A stretch of DNA of 64,000 nucleotides from Nereocystis luetkeana. Its lineage: Eukaryota > Sar > Phaeophyceae > Laminariales > Laminariaceae. The stretch spans positions 1,318,501 to 1,382,500 of the forward strand of contig JARUPZ010000026.1 in assembly GCA_031213475.1 (NCBI GenBank). The letters run 5' to 3'. Shown piece after piece: positions 22,536 through 35,559 of this stretch. Positions within the stretch are counted from its first letter, which is position 1; each line of letters begins with the position of its first letter. Under the pieces are notes generated by a model, which was given only the letters and a program-made list of their open reading frames with translations, did not search any database and was not told where the DNA came from. Made by a program: the position numbers and the translations under genes.

Positions 22536-25300
22536 CTCTCTCTTGTACACTGGCGCGCCTGTTGTCTCCACAACGCGTCCTTCCACTGCCGCCTTCAGGA
22601 ATGTATCATAGCGGGTTTTCGATGTGCATGTATGCACCTCGAGATGAAGACCCGCGTCGCGCTGCCTCCCACCGCTACAGCCACGTCTTTGCTCATTCTC
22701 TCGTGTGAGCGGGTGCCCCAACCCGTAGGCGTTTATTCTTATATAAACGGGCCGCCTCCCGTTACTGGAAACGGTCGCCGCTCCCACTCATCGTTTCTAC
22801 GCATATCGTTAGATAGCACCTTATCGTCAGCCGGCAATCACTACACATGACATACCGTGTTGTTTTTGTAGAACTCGCTGAATCCAGTCCTCACAGCAAA
22901 TCCCCTCTGATCACCAAAGTCGCGTCAGCTCGCCCCCACCCTCAGTTCGTGGTCCCAGCCTGGCCGGAGTATAGACGGGAGGAACAGAAAACAAGGCACA
23001 CCTTCCTGGCTTGAATCGACAAACAAGCTACTACCTCACGTCTGCCCCTGCTCGTCACAGGACCTCGTGCCTGTTCGTGCCCGGCGTGAGGGTGCTGACC
23101 TACGCTCGATGCCTTGCTTGCAAGGACAGCATTCAAGGCCTTCCCTTCCAAACAATTATTGCTCTACCCCAGCTCCCGATACAGACATGCCACATTCTCT
23201 CCACAAATATACCCTGCTTTTTCCGTTTATTTGTTTGCGAAGGCCGTTACTACGTCTACGGACCACACTACCCTTTTTCATATAAATACGAAGCGCGTTC
23301 ACAACACAACCAAACCTCCACGATGCATTTGACTCTGTCTGCCAGCGCTACATGTACAAAACACAAAATCAGAGACACCGTTTGTATCTCCGCCACCGAA
23401 CCGCTCTTCCCGCAGCGTATAGTACTCCCCTTCGGTCGACAACATAGATTATGTCCTCTCTGCTATCGGAAGTCTTGTCTCTCGGCGTGGGCATCAGCCG
23501 AAGAGACTCGGGACGCTCGTTTTGTAACCATACGCTAGGCCACGAATGTCAACATTTGAGCAAAAATCGTCTGCTTTCACACTTAAGATACCCGAATATG
23601 AATTTCGACACTCGTTTCTGGAGCGTCCCACCCTAAACGCACACAAGCAACTGCGGACGTTAACACCAGCCTCCCCAGCCCATATTCCTCATACTCTTGA
23701 CGCCTTGAGCTGTCGAACAACTCGGAAGGTGTGGCCCCTCCCGGTTCGTCGAAGGCAAATTGGTATAATCTGGGTTCTGGCATCAAAAACAGAGTAATGG
23801 TTACGGCCAAGAGTGGGCATACATGTCCATTGACGACACATTTGCCCTTTGACGGGCATGCCCATGGAAAACACATTACGGGCCTATGGCAGGCCTGACT
23901 GGGAAAACATGGGCCGTCAACCAACGAATTTGGCCACGCGACTGTTATAGCTCAGATATAGTGACCATTTAACTGGTCTAACTCACTGCTGACGTAGTCG
24001 CACCCTGGCAGCCGGTAGCCAAGGCACGGCGTGAGCATGTCCTACGCCGCCCCCCACACAGTGGAGGTCGGGGCTCACGATAAGGAAGTTTCGTCACCTA
24101 AGGTTAACCTGATTTCTCGCTATCACGCACAACGCTAAAAAATCGCCTGAGAAACGCCGAAGAGTGCTGAGAGCGCAGGGCCAACGATATCGTGCTGATA
24201 TTAATATCAATTTTGAAGTGAACACTAAGAAAGCAATACCAAAAATAGCTAGGCACGGCCATACACCCAACGGGCGCGGCCATGCACCTATAAAACCAAT
24301 TCGGTTAAAAAATGCAATCTAACGAAGCACATCGTAGGCAGGGCAGGCGCAGACTTCGCGGAAGCTCGTTTCTGCCTCCCGATACGAGTAAAAGACATTT
24401 TTATTGACCTCCGAAGGTATGGACGCACCTAGAAGGGGAACGCGTGGTTGAGTCCAGACAATAACGCAGAGCTCCTTTCAGGTTATTCACCAGCTGCCGA
24501 GTCGACTTGCCTCATCTGGCCCTACACCTACGAGTGGCATGGGTGGGCTCACACAGTACCTCGATATCCCACTTGCCTACCATTATAATCCCTTACCAGA
24601 ATGGAACTATTCAATATATATATGATGGATATCATCGGTCATGTTCGCGAGTCTAACCAACACCCCCCTACTCATTGTAGGCGTAAATGTAAATATCCCC
24701 CCTCTTCAGGTGCATGACAAGGCACTACACAGTGCAGGGTCGATACATCGCGATATCATGGTTAACTCAAATCAAGCTTGGAACCTCAAATCTCCTACCT
24801 GCAGCTCATTCATGAATCGCATCATCAACATATAAATCCTCAAATCAGTGATAAATTCCTCGAGTCCACACCCTCTTTGTTGCAAACACATACACCTCTA
24901 GAAATCTAATCACAGTTAAAACATCAAAATGGTCGGATTCATCCAGGTAGGACGGTGGTTTCCGCGGAATTGGTCCACATTGATCCGTCCACTGTGAAGA
25001 GCAACACCATCAATCCTCCCTGAATATCCTCAACTGCCTGGGTATAATACCAGTGGGGCCTACTGTAGATTACTCAAAAACAGTAAATCCCCGCACTACA
25101 TGAATGTAACAGACAAAAATCCATTCACGTGCATTGTACATTACTTGAAGTATATTTCTAATTCCGTTGATATTGCGGGGCATTGTTCACAACCGGAAAG
25201 CAAAAACTTTCAAACACGGACCGCACGCACCCCCTGGCGTTTAAGATTCCCTCCACTCCTATAGTGGCAAATATATATTCCTCTATTCAATAATAAACAA
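22270..25300. other. Stretch without an assignable gene
   Basis: Contains a (TA)n microsatellite and several open frames at 23.0-23.8 kb on both strands (one of 175 codons, 23011-23538 plus) with no recognised motif, overlapping other open frames. 23.95-25.36 kb is almost free of open frames over 60 codons and is A/T-rich in its second half. I see no gene. Confidence 0.45.
22499..22532. repeat. (TA)n microsatellite
   Basis: About 17 uninterrupted AT dinucleotides. Confidence 0.95.
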
Positions 25301-25302
25301 CA

Positions 25303-26195
25303 AGGCGCTTCGCCCAGGAAGGGAAAGTACATGAAACATACGATGCGGACAGAGGTCCATGATTGTGGTTGCAAACTGGCGGCTTGGTAATGCCAAGAGT
25401 CCCGACGCCGTACTTCCGGAAAACACAGCTCCTACGTCACGTACGCTTTGCGTCGCGGCAGTTACGCCCCCTGCGTTCTCTCACATGCCGTACATGTGTA
25501 CAAACCCCAGGTAGCGTACTCAATATCGTTTTTCGATATGTTGTGCGTAAGATAGAGAAATCACAGGTCGGGACAGCAGCACCGCAGAAGAACAAAGAAA
25601 GTGAAAACGAACATTTCGGAAATATAACAAATCTCGTTCTCTCTCACATAATGATTATCCTGACAGATTGGAACAACTTGCACGGGTCAAAAACAGAATA
25701 ATTCGACCCGCAGATATCTCGTCGCCCAGCCTCGTGCGCCGTCCGCCCCTCTCGCGAGAACCTCGCCACCGATTCGGTCCGGGTATAGCTTTGCTTCCTC
25801 GCTGGCACAGTGAACCCCGTCACCGGCTCCGCGTCAAACCCGGTGCTCACAGTGACCCTCGTTCTCCACCTCTACAATTTCAGTGCTAAGATCGCGTAGC
25901 TCTTTCTGTGAACCTCAGTTGGGTCCCAAAATAAGGGTCAATTGAAAGGTATTTCGCCAATAATTACGAACGACCTCCATAGAATCTAGCAAACTCAATC
26001 GCACTCTGCAGATGAGGGCCTGACACAGCCAATTCATGCTTCTTTCGTGTCTCGAGGCACTCGCGACGCCTAGCCACGTAAACGGCGACCGCTCTCGTGG
26101 CAAAAAACCCTCTGCCCGCCAGCCCACCCTAACAGCCGCGACGGAGCCGGGCTCGCCGGCGGTGCCGTGCTCGGAGCACACGCATGCACACGAAA
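25303..26195 (-). repeat. Long dispersed repeat, copy 1 (likely decayed transposable element)
   Basis: Matches 63078-64000 in the same order and orientation: 'acagaggtccatgattg', 'taatgccaagagtcccg', 'cgcttcgcgtcgcgg'-like, 'cgattcggtccggg', 'acccggtgctcac' and 'tgccgtgctcggag' recur in both. Divergence and length differences are large, so it is old. On the minus strand both copies keep one frame with RTESVARFSREGRTAHE here and RTESVARWSREGRAAYE there, which argues that the element once coded a protein. No catalytic motif is seen. The repeat may continue to about 26.4 kb. Confidence 0.8.
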
Positions 26196-26199
26196 CGAA

Positions 26200-28585
26200 A
26201 GGGGCATAATAGAAAGTAAAATCGAGAGTACCTCGAGGAAAAGAGAAACCAAGAAACCGCGGGGAGGTTCCGGTAAGAAATAGAACGAGGCGAGTTCCAA
26301 TCGGGGGCTCTGGGAGGCCAGGGATGTACCAACGGAGCACGCCCAGGGAGTGCGATATGTTGTAAGTAAGCATTGCAAATAACGGAAAGTATCACAGAGG
26401 CCATGTCAGTATGGATAAATATCGAAGCAAGAAAATAGAGTCCTAGTGATAGCGCGGAACCACGTTTCTCCGAGCAAAAACCTTCTTTTATCCCCTACTC
26501 CCGCCATAGACTCACAGATCGCGACAGTGCGAGATAGCACATATTTTGTTTGACTTGATTGGGGTGAGACGTGGAAACTACTGAAAATATTAGTTGCTCA
26601 TCCTACAACCCTTCAAACCCCTCGGCCTGAAGCCAGATCGACCAGAAACATAATTCGCAGACACATACATTGCAATCAATCAGCCACAATCACAGTCAAA
26701 CACATTTCATCAAAGGCCACAACAATGCCCCAAATACCACCGCTGTTGCCTCCGCCGGGGCTGCCTGTCCGTCCGGCCTCATGGCGTCCCCGCAGCTCGG
26801 GTCATGCAGCGTTTTTTCCAGGGTGATGTCAAACGTCGCAGCCACAGCATTATCGCGACACTCACAAGGGATGGGGCGTGCAATCGAGAAATTAGCTCTC
26901 TTAGTTTCTCTCCACTAAAAATCAACTTCTCAAATGCCAGTGCAACTGAACAGTTACTTGTCATTCAAATTACCTGGTCGCACGTCAAATCCATGTATTC
27001 CTCGACCACGATGTACTGTTGTACGTACTTGGTAAACAAATATAGCAGTACCATGCAACCTGGTTTCGTCTCACCTCATACCCATAACTTTACCATCATC
27101 AGCAGTGGGTAGTACCAGGGTAACATACACTAGACGGGGCTTTGTTTTGCTCTGCAGTCCCTTTAGTGTTGTACCTAGATATGTTCCATGTATACTCTGA
27201 TCTTTCGCTCTCAGTACATACTACTTCTGCTCCTGCAGTGGACAAACCTAAGACTACAAAGCCCAACCGTAAGACTGCAACGGTTCTGGGTGGTTACTAA
27301 GACGAGCACCGCTGAGATGCTGGAAGAGCGGGGCGTAAACACGACCTACCAGCCCCTTGGATCCGTAGTGTATACGTTGGGTTACCGACAAACCTAATTG
27401 TAGTGAATACCAACTTGATTTTGGCCATAATGCGGAAACTCCGGCTCCCGGTTCTTTTTTCCCGCCTGGGGGAGAGAGGGCACCATGCGGACACTACCTG
27501 CGTCCGTCGTTCCCGTAGTGGGTTGGGTGGCAGGTATCCTTTGTCATAGTCTTCAACCGGTTGATTCGTGTCACCACCACGCAGCAGCAGAGGCTTCGAT
27601 ATACCAACCGAACCGGACTTGAGGACGATGAAACATTATGGATGAGGCGTCATTGGAATGTCTACAGCGTAGTGTGGCCTGAGTACCTTAGTTTCAATGC
27701 CTAAACTATAGTCAGTGCACCTACGGATACTTACACATTCCACGTAATTACGAGACAACGCCGTCTCGTCGGGCTTTGTGCCTGATCTCCTACCTACTCT
27801 GTCACCTGTTACCCGCAGTGGGTAGTGTTCTACCGTGAATGGAATATGGACTTCATGAAACATTCGGCTAGTGTTTTAACCAAAGCCTTTCTTTGATGTG
27901 TATTCCGTCAGACTGCGATAGTATAGCATCCGATAAGCACTCGCGCGGCACGATATCGATAGCTGCCGTCACGGTGTGCGTGTTCGTGGATAGTAGAAGG
28001 TGGTATCGAATATAGTCGTCGTTGCTGTTTCGACGATGCTGCTATATATATTTGGTTGTTGTTGTTGTCCAGAGCAAGACAGGCGATAATGTACCAGGCT
28101 CCAAACTAAAATCTTGTAGTACATGACACAAAACAGGAGCCAGAAATATATATGAGGGATCAGGCTCGGCCATGGAACGTTCTGCCACGCACCAGTAAGT
28201 ATAGCACTACTACTGCAGCACGATATTGAACACACGTACAGTAGTGCTACTGGTTAATATATGGAGTATGCAATCAATTGGTTGAGTTTATGTCGACGGA
28301 TATTGTTATGCTCGTTCAAACTTCTTTCTGTAGAGTCTGGAGTCGAACTCGAGAGCGAAACCAAAATTTGAAACAGGAAAAGCGGAGCAGGGAAAAAAAA
28401 CGAAAAACGAATGGAACGAAAACTAACCCGGATGCAACAGACAGGTCGGGCATCGGGCAGCATCGAGTGACGAAAGGCGGGTACATAATTCTCTTGCAGA
28501 CGCGACCTCGCGAAGCCGAGACACGAGCCTTCATGTTGGAACCGCCTCGGCCTTTCGCAATCCTTCAGTGTGTCGACAGCTCTGT
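26200..28585. other. Stretch without an assignable gene
   Basis: Small open frames on both strands only. A plus-strand frame near 27.60-27.69 kb (MRRHWNVYSVVWPEYLSF) and overlapping frames on both strands at 28.25-28.62 kb have protein-like texture but no splice pair or motif. Undecided. Confidence 0.4.
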
Positions 28586-28588
28586 GTC

Positions 28589-29218
28589 TTAGATGAGATG
28601 AATACATACACAACAATCCTGTCTGAGAGCCGACCTGAATGCAACATCTTGCACTGCAACTACCTCAATGCTGCTGATGCTGTCGAGAGTTCGTCGGATA
28701 AGGGTTGCTGTCTGGACCTTGACTACACACACCCCATCCTGCAGTATACGGCGTGAACACCAACACCGTTCGAATCTACGAAACAGGCTGAGGTCGGCAC
28801 GAGCGACGGCCGTGAGGCTGTATGTGCTGCCGTGTGGGTGATCCCGCTGCCGTGACACAGAGCTATCGACGTTCACCCCTTCTGCTGCGCTAACTGCTGT
28901 GGTCGTAGCAAGCTGAACGAGACAATGATTCACGCTTCCAATAATGTACGACACCACAACCCAGGATTGGTTCGGGATGTTGTGTTTGGGATATTTCGTT
29001 CGGAATGTATTCATATATTGATACGGTCGTATATAAGGACTGCGTTTATCTCGAGAGTGTCGCGGTAGAAACAAAGTTGCTTCTGTAGTCGCGTCTGTTC
29101 CTAAGAACTTACCAGCCGGGCATGTCTCAGATACATTGGGGACACCGGGTGAGACTGTAGGTGAGTAACATATACTTGAGTACAGGAGTTTTACGATTGC
29201 AGTTGACCAATACCGCAT
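28589..29218 (-). CDS. ATG-started ORF, 209 codons, hypothetical protein
   Basis: Starts MRYWSTAIVKLLYSS at an ATG and remains open to 28589. That length is unusual by chance at this base composition. The middle is hydrophilic with RHSRDKRSPYIRPYQY; the last third has Cys-rich CWCSRR and CVCIHLI. Near the start there is an internal 'ttactcacctacag' acceptor and a CCGGCTG/GTAAGT donor enclosing SPGVPNVSETCPAG, so a short exon inside a spliced gene is an alternative. No family recognised. Confidence 0.4.
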   Translation of the reverse strand: MRYWSTAIVKLLYSSICYSPTVSPGVPNVSETCPAGKFLGTDATTEATLFLPRHSRDKRSPYIRPYQYMNTFRTKYPKHNIPNQSWVVVSYIIGSVNHCLVQLATTTAVSAAEGVNVDSSVSRQRDHPHGSTYSLTAVARADLSLFRRFERCWCSRRILQDGVCVVKVQTATLIRRTLDSISSIEVVAVQDVAFRSALRQDCCVCIHLI

Positions 29219-29549
29219 CCGACACAACAATTCGAAGGACTACGTCATCCAACTTACAACCAGTCTTCAGCTCTGGTATGTATCAAGGCACTTAGTGTGT
29301 TGTTCACCTTCAAGGGTGTTTTGCAACGGGAAAATGCGGCTGCCCATCGTCTCTGGCTATGGTTCGTATATATGTTTCGGACGCACAAGTTGTGCCCACA
29401 TTTATACCGCACGTCCATGTTGGCAACACATGCCAGGCAAAAGACTACATCGTGCTTTAGAGACACAGTCAGCCAGCATGTGTCAAACAATATGTGGCAA
29501 CCCTCGCGGTATACATACAAATTAATAATAAGGCATAGGAAAGTAGTCT

Positions 29550-29765
29550 ATGCAATACTTTCCCAAACCTCAGTTATTTGGCGTTGCCTGCCGCCTGCAA
29601 AACTATAGATCTCGATCACTACCCTATGATCAAGCGTCACCCGCGAGTATAGTGTGCGAAGCCGTCGACGAGGTGCCTAAGGAACGACCTCTTTCGAATG
29701 TTTTAAATCCCAAGAATTGCGCCCCGTCCACAGTCCATAGGGTGGATTTTTTAACCCACGTCTGA
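29550..29765 (+). CDS. Small ATG-started ORF, 71 codons
   Basis: Starts MQYFPKPQLFGVAC and ends DFLTHV. Mixed composition with an acidic-basic stretch (EAVDEVPKERP). Its stop lies 61 bp from the stop of the membrane-protein gene, so the two would be convergent. No family recognised. Confidence 0.35.
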   Translation: MQYFPKPQLFGVACRLQNYRSRSLPYDQASPASIVCEAVDEVPKERPLSNVLNPKNCAPSTVHRVDFLTHV

Positions 29766-29826
29766 TACTGTCATTCTATAGTCTTACGCCCGAGAAATGT
29801 ACACACCCCGTCAACCACAGGAATTT

Positions 29827-32800
29827 TTATTCGTAGGATGACAGGTCATACCTCAAATGCTGACAAGACCCCATCCATAAAACCATGAAATCGCGTAGCA
29901 CGGTCGCCATAACCCAGTATTCGACCCTGCCCCTATCGGTAATCCTGTCGACCACGGGCTTGACAAGTGATCCAAATCTCGCTCCGAGAAAGTTTGTATC
30001 GGCAAGCATCAAAACACCGGTGAACAGGAAACACGGCAGGACAATGTAGGCGATGACTGTTACAACAACAGGGGCGTCGTTCCATCCACACCCCCCGCCA
30101 TGCCAAGAGCAGGCCAGCACGTACGTGGATGAGGTCGCCCAAAAACCAGCACCCCACCCCACTAGCAAAGACGGAAGGCGAGAAGCCGCGCAGGTGCCCC
30201 CCAGATCATTAACTTCTCCTCCTCCCACGGAACGGCGCTGTTCCGGAAGAACGGTATCGATCCCATGTCTCCGTTTAAAAACGCCCCATGCCTTCGCTGC
30301 GAGGCCTGTGGCCAGGATTAAGTTTGAATACAGTAATACCAACTTGTTACCTGTAATTTCCATGCCCTCATCAACGTCTCCAGCTGTAGTAGACTCATCT
30401 ACTGTTCCATCTGCGTCCCGTACAACGTCAAAGGCGACAGGAAATCCACGAACACCGGTGAAGAACACCCAACCAGGAACCACTTGCGCGAACCAAACGG
30501 TCAAGGTGGCATAGAAACAAGGCTCGTTTCTGAATTTGCTTTTCAACCTCTTTATGATGGCGGTTAGGCGCACTACCGTCCTTGCCACCGTGAGCCAAAC
30601 TGTTGGTTCATCTACACTAGCGTATTCTTCGCTGAAAAATTCGCAGACGCTATGCACAGTAGAGCTCAAAAAAACCGACGCCAGCGTCACGGCCGCCGGG
30701 TTGAGCACCCAAATAAACCCGGTGGGCCACGTCTCGAGAACAACAGTATTGCCCTCCAACAACGGCGAGACACGCCCAATGTACAGGATGGCCACCAATG
30801 CCAGTGCGAAGCTGATGGCGATAGACTGTATAGTCCAAAACAGCCGCCATTTTTGAGGAACTGTCGCGAGAAATTTGAAAGTCTTCTCGTCCTGAGGAAA
30901 CAATGATATATCCAGAGGGAAGCAAACAGATCAGTGGGCATAATATCTGCAACAAAGTGTTCGCCAGCGTTTGGAGCCCAGGGGATGACATGAAAACCAA
31001 CCCATTCGCGGCTGGTTACATAATTTTCACTAGAACGCATGACCGCCAGGCAGCTAGGAGAGTGATGGTAGCATAATGTTTACCCTTTGATGAAAACGCG
31101 GCATATGTATTTGTGTGGAATACTCCCTTCCCTGAGTTGTTTCCGTGTGTTGATTTATCGAACCGTGAAGGCTCCGATGTTTTTTGCGCTTTCTGCTACT
31201 ACGCTGTGCCACGCACGGACCTTTATTCCAGGGGATGTTAAATTTGAAAAAGAAAATCGAAGAACCTTGTGCAACAATAACCTGAGGCTTTTATTAAGAC
31301 GGTACAAAGCATTCAGGACGATCGCAACCGTGTCCAGGGGCGGATACGATACCAAACCCCGCATACGATAATATCAACGTAGCCCGTGCACAATATTGGC
31401 GATAAAATAAGCCATGGACCCCACGACATGTGCTACGATAAGGGTAGAATACGTTTGTTCCAGACATATGTCCGACTGACGGATTTCTCAATCGAGAGAG
31501 ACTACCCGAGACTGATAAGTGTTTACGATATTTAGACCGGCGATCACCAGTAGTACCTCGTAGGCCATGCAATTTCTCCTCGGATAAAACGTATCCTATT
31601 CGGAAAACCAATTTCGGGCTATTTACAGCCCCTCAAGCGAAGCGCCCAATACGATTTGAAGTCTATCCCTAGTAGCTTACATCGCGACGTCAAACCCGCG
31701 CTGTTTCCTAGCGGGAACCTTTTATATGGACTTGGTCATTTTGTTTTCCCCGTGTTACGTTCGTTATGGATTGTTTTAGTGTTTTGGAACGACTGTCGTT
31801 TGTGCAAGACGCGATTATGGCAGCACAACCAAGACAACTGGTCAACATGTCGTGCGAACGAGGGAGAACAACGTGCTTTTTATCCAGAAATCGGCGAGCC
31901 GTCCTGTGAGAGCAAGCATTCAAGATGAAAGCCATCAATACACATGTCAGGCGTACTTGCAACGACCATCAGGTTCCGTAACACCTCCGATCGCCGTCAG
32001 TTACTTTTGATGTTTGCATCTCGTTTAAGGTAACGCTGACCGGTCAAGTAACGTGTAATCCACCCGTAAACGAATGTGGACGCGATAGGCATGCAGCAAT
32101 AGCTAGGTGTTAGCCTGGCGGGGAAGTCGAAGGCGTGGCTGTCAGTAGACATGGCAGCATACTGAGCGGCTTGGTCGATATCTGCTTCATCGGGGTGTAC
32201 CAATTTTTTTGCGCCAGTGAAGCGACGGTGACATCCCGGTACCACGGAGGTGGGCATAATCTGCTTCGAATGTACACATTTTCAATATGCACGTCGAGAT
32301 AAAGACACACACGAGTCGATTCCCTCCATTGTTTTCGTGGGCGTAATGTATTTACGCGGGGGATTGACCGTTGCAACACTTACCAAGTCAGCAACGAAGA
32401 GGACGGTGACCGCATTTAACACCACGGAGGCACTGTCGTCCGAAGTTGACACTATCACCGTCATGGCTGCGCTGATCATAACCGCGTACACGGTAAGAAG
32501 GCCGATGCCGAATGCGCGATGAACAGCACATGAACCATCCACCAGTAGCGAGTAGCCGGCGCCCAAGTCATGCGATGTGGAAGCGATGAGAAGATACATC
32601 GCTCCAGTGACTGACGGCAACAGGTATTTAGCCTCTTGCCTGTTGCCTGCGGAAATATCGCTGGCGTGATCCGACGTAGCTCTAGCGAGGACGATGAGCA
32701 TTGTGTAGGCAAATCCCTGCATCTGAACACAACAATTTCGATACAACCCGGGCGTAGAGTTAGGCTCATATCTTGATATTGTTCGTTACGATCTGCTGGA

Positions 32801-33630
32801 GGCTTGTCGACATTGGTTTCCAAAGCCTATTTTGAACCCCCCACAAGGTGAGCGTTGCATAGCGGCAAGCTTCTAACGAAGTTCAATCACGAGCCGACAT
32901 GGGCGATGTTCATCGACCAGACAAAACACTTCTCGATAGGGTGCACGCATCTCGAAAAAGAGAGAGGTAGCAAGCGAATAATCTATCTGTAACCTCAAGC
33001 GGAATCACGTTATACAGTTTGCGTAAGTTGTTGTATGAGTGCTTGAAATCCCGCATGTAAAGAGATTATCTTGGTGCTTCGGCCATCACACGTGGCTGCA
33101 CCCCTTCCGCGGCATTTCACCCATGGATAACATCCTAGAAACGTTTCGAGGGAGGCCGATTATTAGAAACAAATACCCGGTGGTTCCAACATTGTCGGGC
33201 TTGCCGTCGGTGCAATACTCAAGGATGTTATTCTTCGTCGCCAGAGCCCACTCACAAAGAGTATGAGCCAACCGATAAGCTGGTCGGATAACGTGGGTTC
33301 ATCATCTTCATCGTCCGCCGTCTCGCCGCATGCCCAGAGGTATATAGAGTCGGAACACTTACGTCGCATCAAGGTAGAACTGATGCTTGCACTGGTCTCC
33401 GCAGTTCGTTCTGTGTAAAAGGCCAAAGGAACAGCAGTAATCGACTTCGTTGGGTGCAAAAGTGCAGAGCAGTCTAAGATCACGCTCGATATTAAACCCC
33501 GTTGGCTCAGTAGCTGGAGTTTTATCGACTATTGCAGTGCACACAGAGAGTCTGATGACTTGGTCCTTTTTGTATTGTTTATGGCATGAGAAGACTCTCG
33601 GTGACGCTGGTAACGCCGAACCGTTGCGTA
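29827..33630 (-). CDS. Multi-exon gene for a polytopic membrane protein of unknown family
   Basis: Last exon, about 30891-29827, has 355 codons to the stop. It follows a pyrimidine-rich acceptor ending 'tttcctcag' and has no early Met, so upstream exons are required. It encodes seven to eight hydrophobic spans, including ISFALALVAILYIG, CFYATLTVWFAQVVPGWVFF and VVVTVIAYIVLPCFLF, with an acidic loop (DADGTVDESTTAGDVDEG). Going upstream, exon 32722-32384 (113 codons, three to four more spans) has a 'gtgttcag' acceptor and GTAAGT donor, both phase 0. Exon 32260 to about 32040 joins it across a 123 bp intron in phase 0. An exon ending at 33256 (GTGAGT, phase 0) joins exon 32722 so that LIGWLILF and MQGFAYTMLIVLAR make one continuous span. 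A Cys-containing hydrophilic exon at 33630-33363 ends on GTAAGT and would be extracellular. The junctions at 33.36 and at 32.04-30.89 kb are unresolved. The protein would have ten or more membrane spans; function unknown. It could be a transporter or receptor, but nothing visible decides. Confidence 0.7.
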
Positions 33631-34314
33631 CTGAATTCATCAACAACCATAATCAATTGCGACATACGAACAACGGCACCAAACATGTTGTTGGCTACGC
33701 GAGTCTGGTCCAAACGTATACGAAGTATATACACCAGTATACCGGTAGACGATCGACGCCCTTTACGTTAATCTGACGTCAGATATTTTTTCTTCAACGT
33801 CACGCTGAATCTAAGCCTTTGTCGAAATTTATGTTCCTGAACTTTGTTTTTGTGCGTGAAAGCCCACAAAACCACTCACATGTCACAGCAATGTCACTCG
33901 ACTGGGAGACCAATAGAAACAAAAACAGACTGGAGTGCCTGGTCGGTTGTCCGAAACATCACCATCCGAACATTTCAGCCGCACGGTGTTTTTGTTCAAG
34001 GCCGCTGAGACTCTTGTCATTAAAATCTACCAAGCTTTGGGTCACGCTGACATGAGCATATCGCCTGGCTCTCGTTATCCGTGATTACCACTTCGATCGA
34101 ACAACTGTATTCCGCCTAATGATCCTGAGTTTCTATCTTATTATTGCTTTCTAACCCTTAGCAGTAACGACTCACACTGTAGTCTTTGTTTTAGACGATA
34201 TTGAATGCTTCCCCGTGGGAATTTTGTCATCCTTTTTCACACTTTGTATTCTACTCGACAAATACCTCCTAAAGAAATAAACGTTGGTACGGCACGAAAT
34301 TTCCTCTTACAAAG

Positions 34315-34948
34315 TCATCGACAACGCGCCATTTCTGGGATAAGGTGGACAACATCAAGAATAACGTTTTTTTCCGGAGTGGAAACATATAGTCGTCCAC
34401 AAATGTTTGATAGATTAGGATACAGGATCACCGAACAAACGTATCCAATTTTAGACTCACCGCTCATGGTATCGCCCTCCGCCTTCCCACTAAACAGTTG
34501 TGTGGTCACGACAACAGGAAGCTACTGCAGGGCGTGACGTGGTAGCAAGGGGTCGTAAGAGAAGGGGTGACAGGAGAGCGTTATTACCGGTGGAAAATGC
34601 CGAAACAACAGTATTCAACTCCATAGATAGAGGGGTTCTACGGTAGATGTTCGTCGTAATTTCATGGTGATTCTAGGCCCCACAAAGGTATATATCGGAA
34701 TCCAATGGAGACATGCATATTTATACGGCGGATGCTTGGGAAGTGTGGCGCGCGCACCTTTTCATCAATTGAGATGTCCCCACGAACTCTGGTTGTGTAC
34801 CTCCTGCAACTGGCGCCAGATGAGGGCGCCAAGATGGCCCATAAAGGGCTTCATTAAAGGTAACATCTCTATGATATCCTACACCGCCTGTGAAGTGGTT
34901 GGAGTTGCTAAGGTGGATAGACGTGACGTCTATGAAAACAAAAAACAA
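34315..34948 (-). CDS. Two candidate exons upstream of the membrane-protein gene
   Basis: Minus-strand stretches 34509-34315 (containing GYVCSVILYPNLSNICGRL and PEKNVILDVVHLIPEMARC) and 34948-34721 (containing NHFTGGVGYHRDVTFNEAL, ending at an AAAAG/GTGCGC donor-like site) read like hydrophilic extracellular sequence with paired Cys. They could be 5' exons of the gene at 29.8-33.6 kb or a separate gene. The first also has an internal GTGAGT. No junction was proven. Confidence 0.3.
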
Positions 34949-35559
34949 AGAGATGGAACGTAAGAAATCGTCATGAGTATGATGAAAACAAGCTTAAATT
35001 CAAGATCGCAACCAGCGCTTGGATCACAATGGAACTACAAACAGGAGATGGGTGTCACCGGGTCGACAAATCATGAACGGTAGGTGCCCCTCCACACTCG
35101 CTCGAAAGTCGGGGGGGGGGGGTGGGTGAACGTCTTGCTTTTAGAGTTGACCTCCGAGCGCCGAGTTTCTATGATACTATCTCGTTACCTTTGACCACCG
35201 TGACGCATGCGAACCCAGAGAGGCAATTAAACAACACAGACAAGGATTGTTTCGTCCTTTTACATATTTCGTAAAGCTGGCGTAGAGTTTGGAAGCTTAC
35301 GTTCGATGCCAACGAGTAGGAGTGTCTTGTATTATCTCGGTAATTCGGCATGGTCTTGCCCGACGGTCTGCCGCGTGCTTACTCTCATACGCAGACAAGT
35401 GCGATGTTGCCGTGTACATACATACGCCAATCTCTTGCCGTCGGTGTCTTTGGCGTGTTTGGGGTTGTTTGCGTGTATTCGTGCGTGTCCGCAAATATGA
35501 TTTCCGCCTTTGTATTTTTTTGGTAGTCGACCAACGCCTTCAAACCATGTACGCTACAC

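Noticed and set aside
30053-30514. 153-codon plus-strand frame
   Set aside because: Antisense shadow of the membrane-protein exon, whose minus-strand frame is far longer and has clear membrane spans.
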